Below are positions 62,901 through 64,000 of a stretch of 64,000 nt of DNA, one piece after another. Source of the DNA: Lichenostomus cassidix (lineage: Eukaryota; Chordata; Aves; Passeriformes; Meliphagidae); the NCBI GenBank assembly GCA_008360975.2, contig CM039182.1, positions 147,254,656 to 147,318,655 of the forward strand. Direction: 5' to 3'. Under the pieces are notes generated by a model. It saw only the letters and a list, made by a program, of their open reading frames with translations, did no database searches and had not been told where the DNA came from. Within the stretch, counting starts at the first letter, position 1. Every line of letters starts with the position of its first letter. The position numbers and the translations under genes were made by a program.

Positions 62901-64000
62901 CTGAGCATCTGAATTTGGAATGACATCCTCACATTCATTCATTGCTACACTGACACAATACTGAGCCAAATCCAGCCCCTGCCTGATTTCCCTGCAGTGC
63001 CTAGAACCAGAGCACAGAGGTACACAGATGTTTGTGTTGTAACAGGTTCAGATTACACCGATATCTCACCTTGTCAACCACTGCTAGTCCTGTCCTAAAA
63101 TCTGCCCTTACACTCAGAGCCTGCTGCTCCAAACCCCCTGTGGACCTGAAGAGTTCAGCTCCTCTTGGGGTCAAGGCCCCTGGACAGTGATGAATGAAAA
63201 ATACAGGAAAAGATATGAACAAGTTATTGCAGCTTCCTGCAAGTACCAACAACCCAGAGACCTTCAGCCAACACAGGGCCATGAACCAGAAAACAGCAAA
63301 GTTGGCAGAGGATGGGATAACTGGACACAAATACAGGCTGGTGAAAGAGGCAATTGCTTCCACAAGACCTCTGAGCTGCCTGATTCCTGGCAGACTTCCC
63401 ATTCCCAAACATTTTAGAATTGAATTAAGGACACTTGATTCGCTCCAAAAGCAATTAAAAAGAAAAACACATTTAAAATATAGTTCTAGCAACAATAAGC
63501 AATTAGTCTTCGATAATTGTCCGTGTCTTCCTATTTAATCACTCTTTTGCAGTGCCCAGTATGCTGATGACAGATCCCGACTGGTCCCATTATCGTTCTT
63601 GCCAAATTGCTCCCAGTTTGTGTCTGTTCTTAACTCTGTGATGGCAATGTGCTGAGGATGCTGCAGAATCCCCATGGCACTCCTTGCAAAAGGATTCCTC
63701 AGCCTTGTCATTTGCCCTGAGTAGGATTTCTTCTTCCAAATCTCTACAATGTTTATATCCAATTTTAATCTCCAAGACACGAGATCAGCATTCAGTTTTA
63801 GCACTGCTCCATCTCGGCTATGAACATCTAAATGTGGTACAACCTTCTTCCATTAACTCCAAACACCAGGGTCAGGCTGGCTGAGGAGGAGCATGAACAT
63901 GACTTGTGCTCTGGGGTTTGACTGCCTCCAACTTCTGCTTGAGATCTTAAAACCTGAAAGCACATTAACCACAGATTTATCTCAGAAATGTGTCAGTTCA

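Larger units (their letters stand above)
46700..64000 (-). other. TRAPPC9: TRAPPC9 gene, 3' part (last two coding exons, introns, 3'UTR)
   Basis: This is the 3' portion of the TRAPPC9 transcription unit, read right to left. Seen in sequence: two protein-coding exons at 56924-57147 and 49622-49801 with canonical splice sites and compatible phases, and a stop codon followed by a long gene-free stretch with several AATAAA signals. Known of the family: TRAPPC9 (NIBP; yeast relative Trs120) is a large subunit specific to the TRAPPII complex, which tethers vesicles at the Golgi and endosomes and activates Rab GTPases. It has also been reported to bind NIK and IKK-beta in NF-kB signalling. The rest of the gene lies beyond the right edge. 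The left limit is inferred from a polyadenylation signal, not demonstrated. Confidence 0.88.
57148..64000 (-). other. TRAPPC9: Upstream TRAPPC9 intron (incomplete, runs off the right edge)
   Basis: At least 6.8 kb of intron preceding the 56924-57147 exon. I looked for a splice-flanked minus-strand frame resembling TRAPPC9 and found none. Contents seen are a T25 run (58669-58693), a CR1 fragment (about 58700-59212), an A14 run (59927-59940), and a short GT run near 59967-59979. Longer open frames here have no recognisable product. Confidence 0.7.

Noticed and set aside
63001..63495. A 164-codon frame on the minus strand inside the TRAPPC9 intron
   Set aside because: Hydrophobic and cysteine-rich but with no recognised motif. 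The opposite strand is open over the same bases, and no splice-site pair fits it into TRAPPC9.
1..64000. Endogenous retrovirus, CRISPR array, tRNA or rRNA genes
   Set aside because: No gag/pol/env-like frames, paired long terminal repeats, regular spacer arrays or cloverleaf-like sequences were found by eye. A short solo LTR could still have escaped notice.

Overview
This window looks like a piece of a bird genome, probably a songbird or a close relative. It is AT-leaning, intron- and intergene-rich, and CpG-poor, with no compact operons. Its interspersed repeats are almost all 5'-truncated CR1 LINEs, the dominant avian retrotransposon. Several end in the octamer-type tail (ATTCTATG-like) that marks CR1 3' ends. 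There are no Alu- or L1-like elements. The species assignment is inference; avian CR1 is read directly from sequence.

Only one protein-coding gene is supported: the 3' end of TRAPPC9 (TRAPPII subunit, NIBP), on the minus strand. Its penultimate coding exon is at 56924-57147 and its last coding exon at 49622-49801, both with canonical splice sites in matching phase. They are separated by a 7.1 kb intron. Together they encode the last 133 or so residues of the protein. A 3'UTR probably runs down to about 46.70 kb, where an AATAAA is followed by a U/GU-rich stretch. Everything from about 57.15 kb to the right edge is the preceding intron; I found no further exon there.

Everything to the left of about 46.7 kb (nearly three quarters of the window) shows no supportable gene and is best read as the region downstream of TRAPPC9. 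In mammals the next gene on that side is KCNK9; neither of its two exons is visible here. The region holds young CR1 copies (about 8.35, 13.0, 27.0, 31.9, 39.6, 41.8 and 46.0-46.4 kb) and older CR1 remnants (5.7, 7.7 and 17.3 kb). It also holds three large pentanucleotide arrays: (GGGAA)n at 14.2 kb, (TCTTC)n at 39.6 kb and (GGGAT)n at 42.7 kb. Smaller items are other microsatellites, an 11-12 bp degenerate tandem repeat at 37.2 kb, a 38 bp perfect tandem duplication at 45.57 kb, and a few inverted repeats and RFX X-box-like sites.

I did not find a novel multi-gene system. The observations most worth a second look are an unnamed repeat present twice inside the last TRAPPC9 intron, the G-quadruplex-capable pentanucleotide arrays, the helically spaced degenerate repeat at 37.2 kb, the perfect palindrome in an AT-rich non-repeat block at 43.6 kb, and the X-box-like inverted repeats at 11.1 and 28.9 kb.
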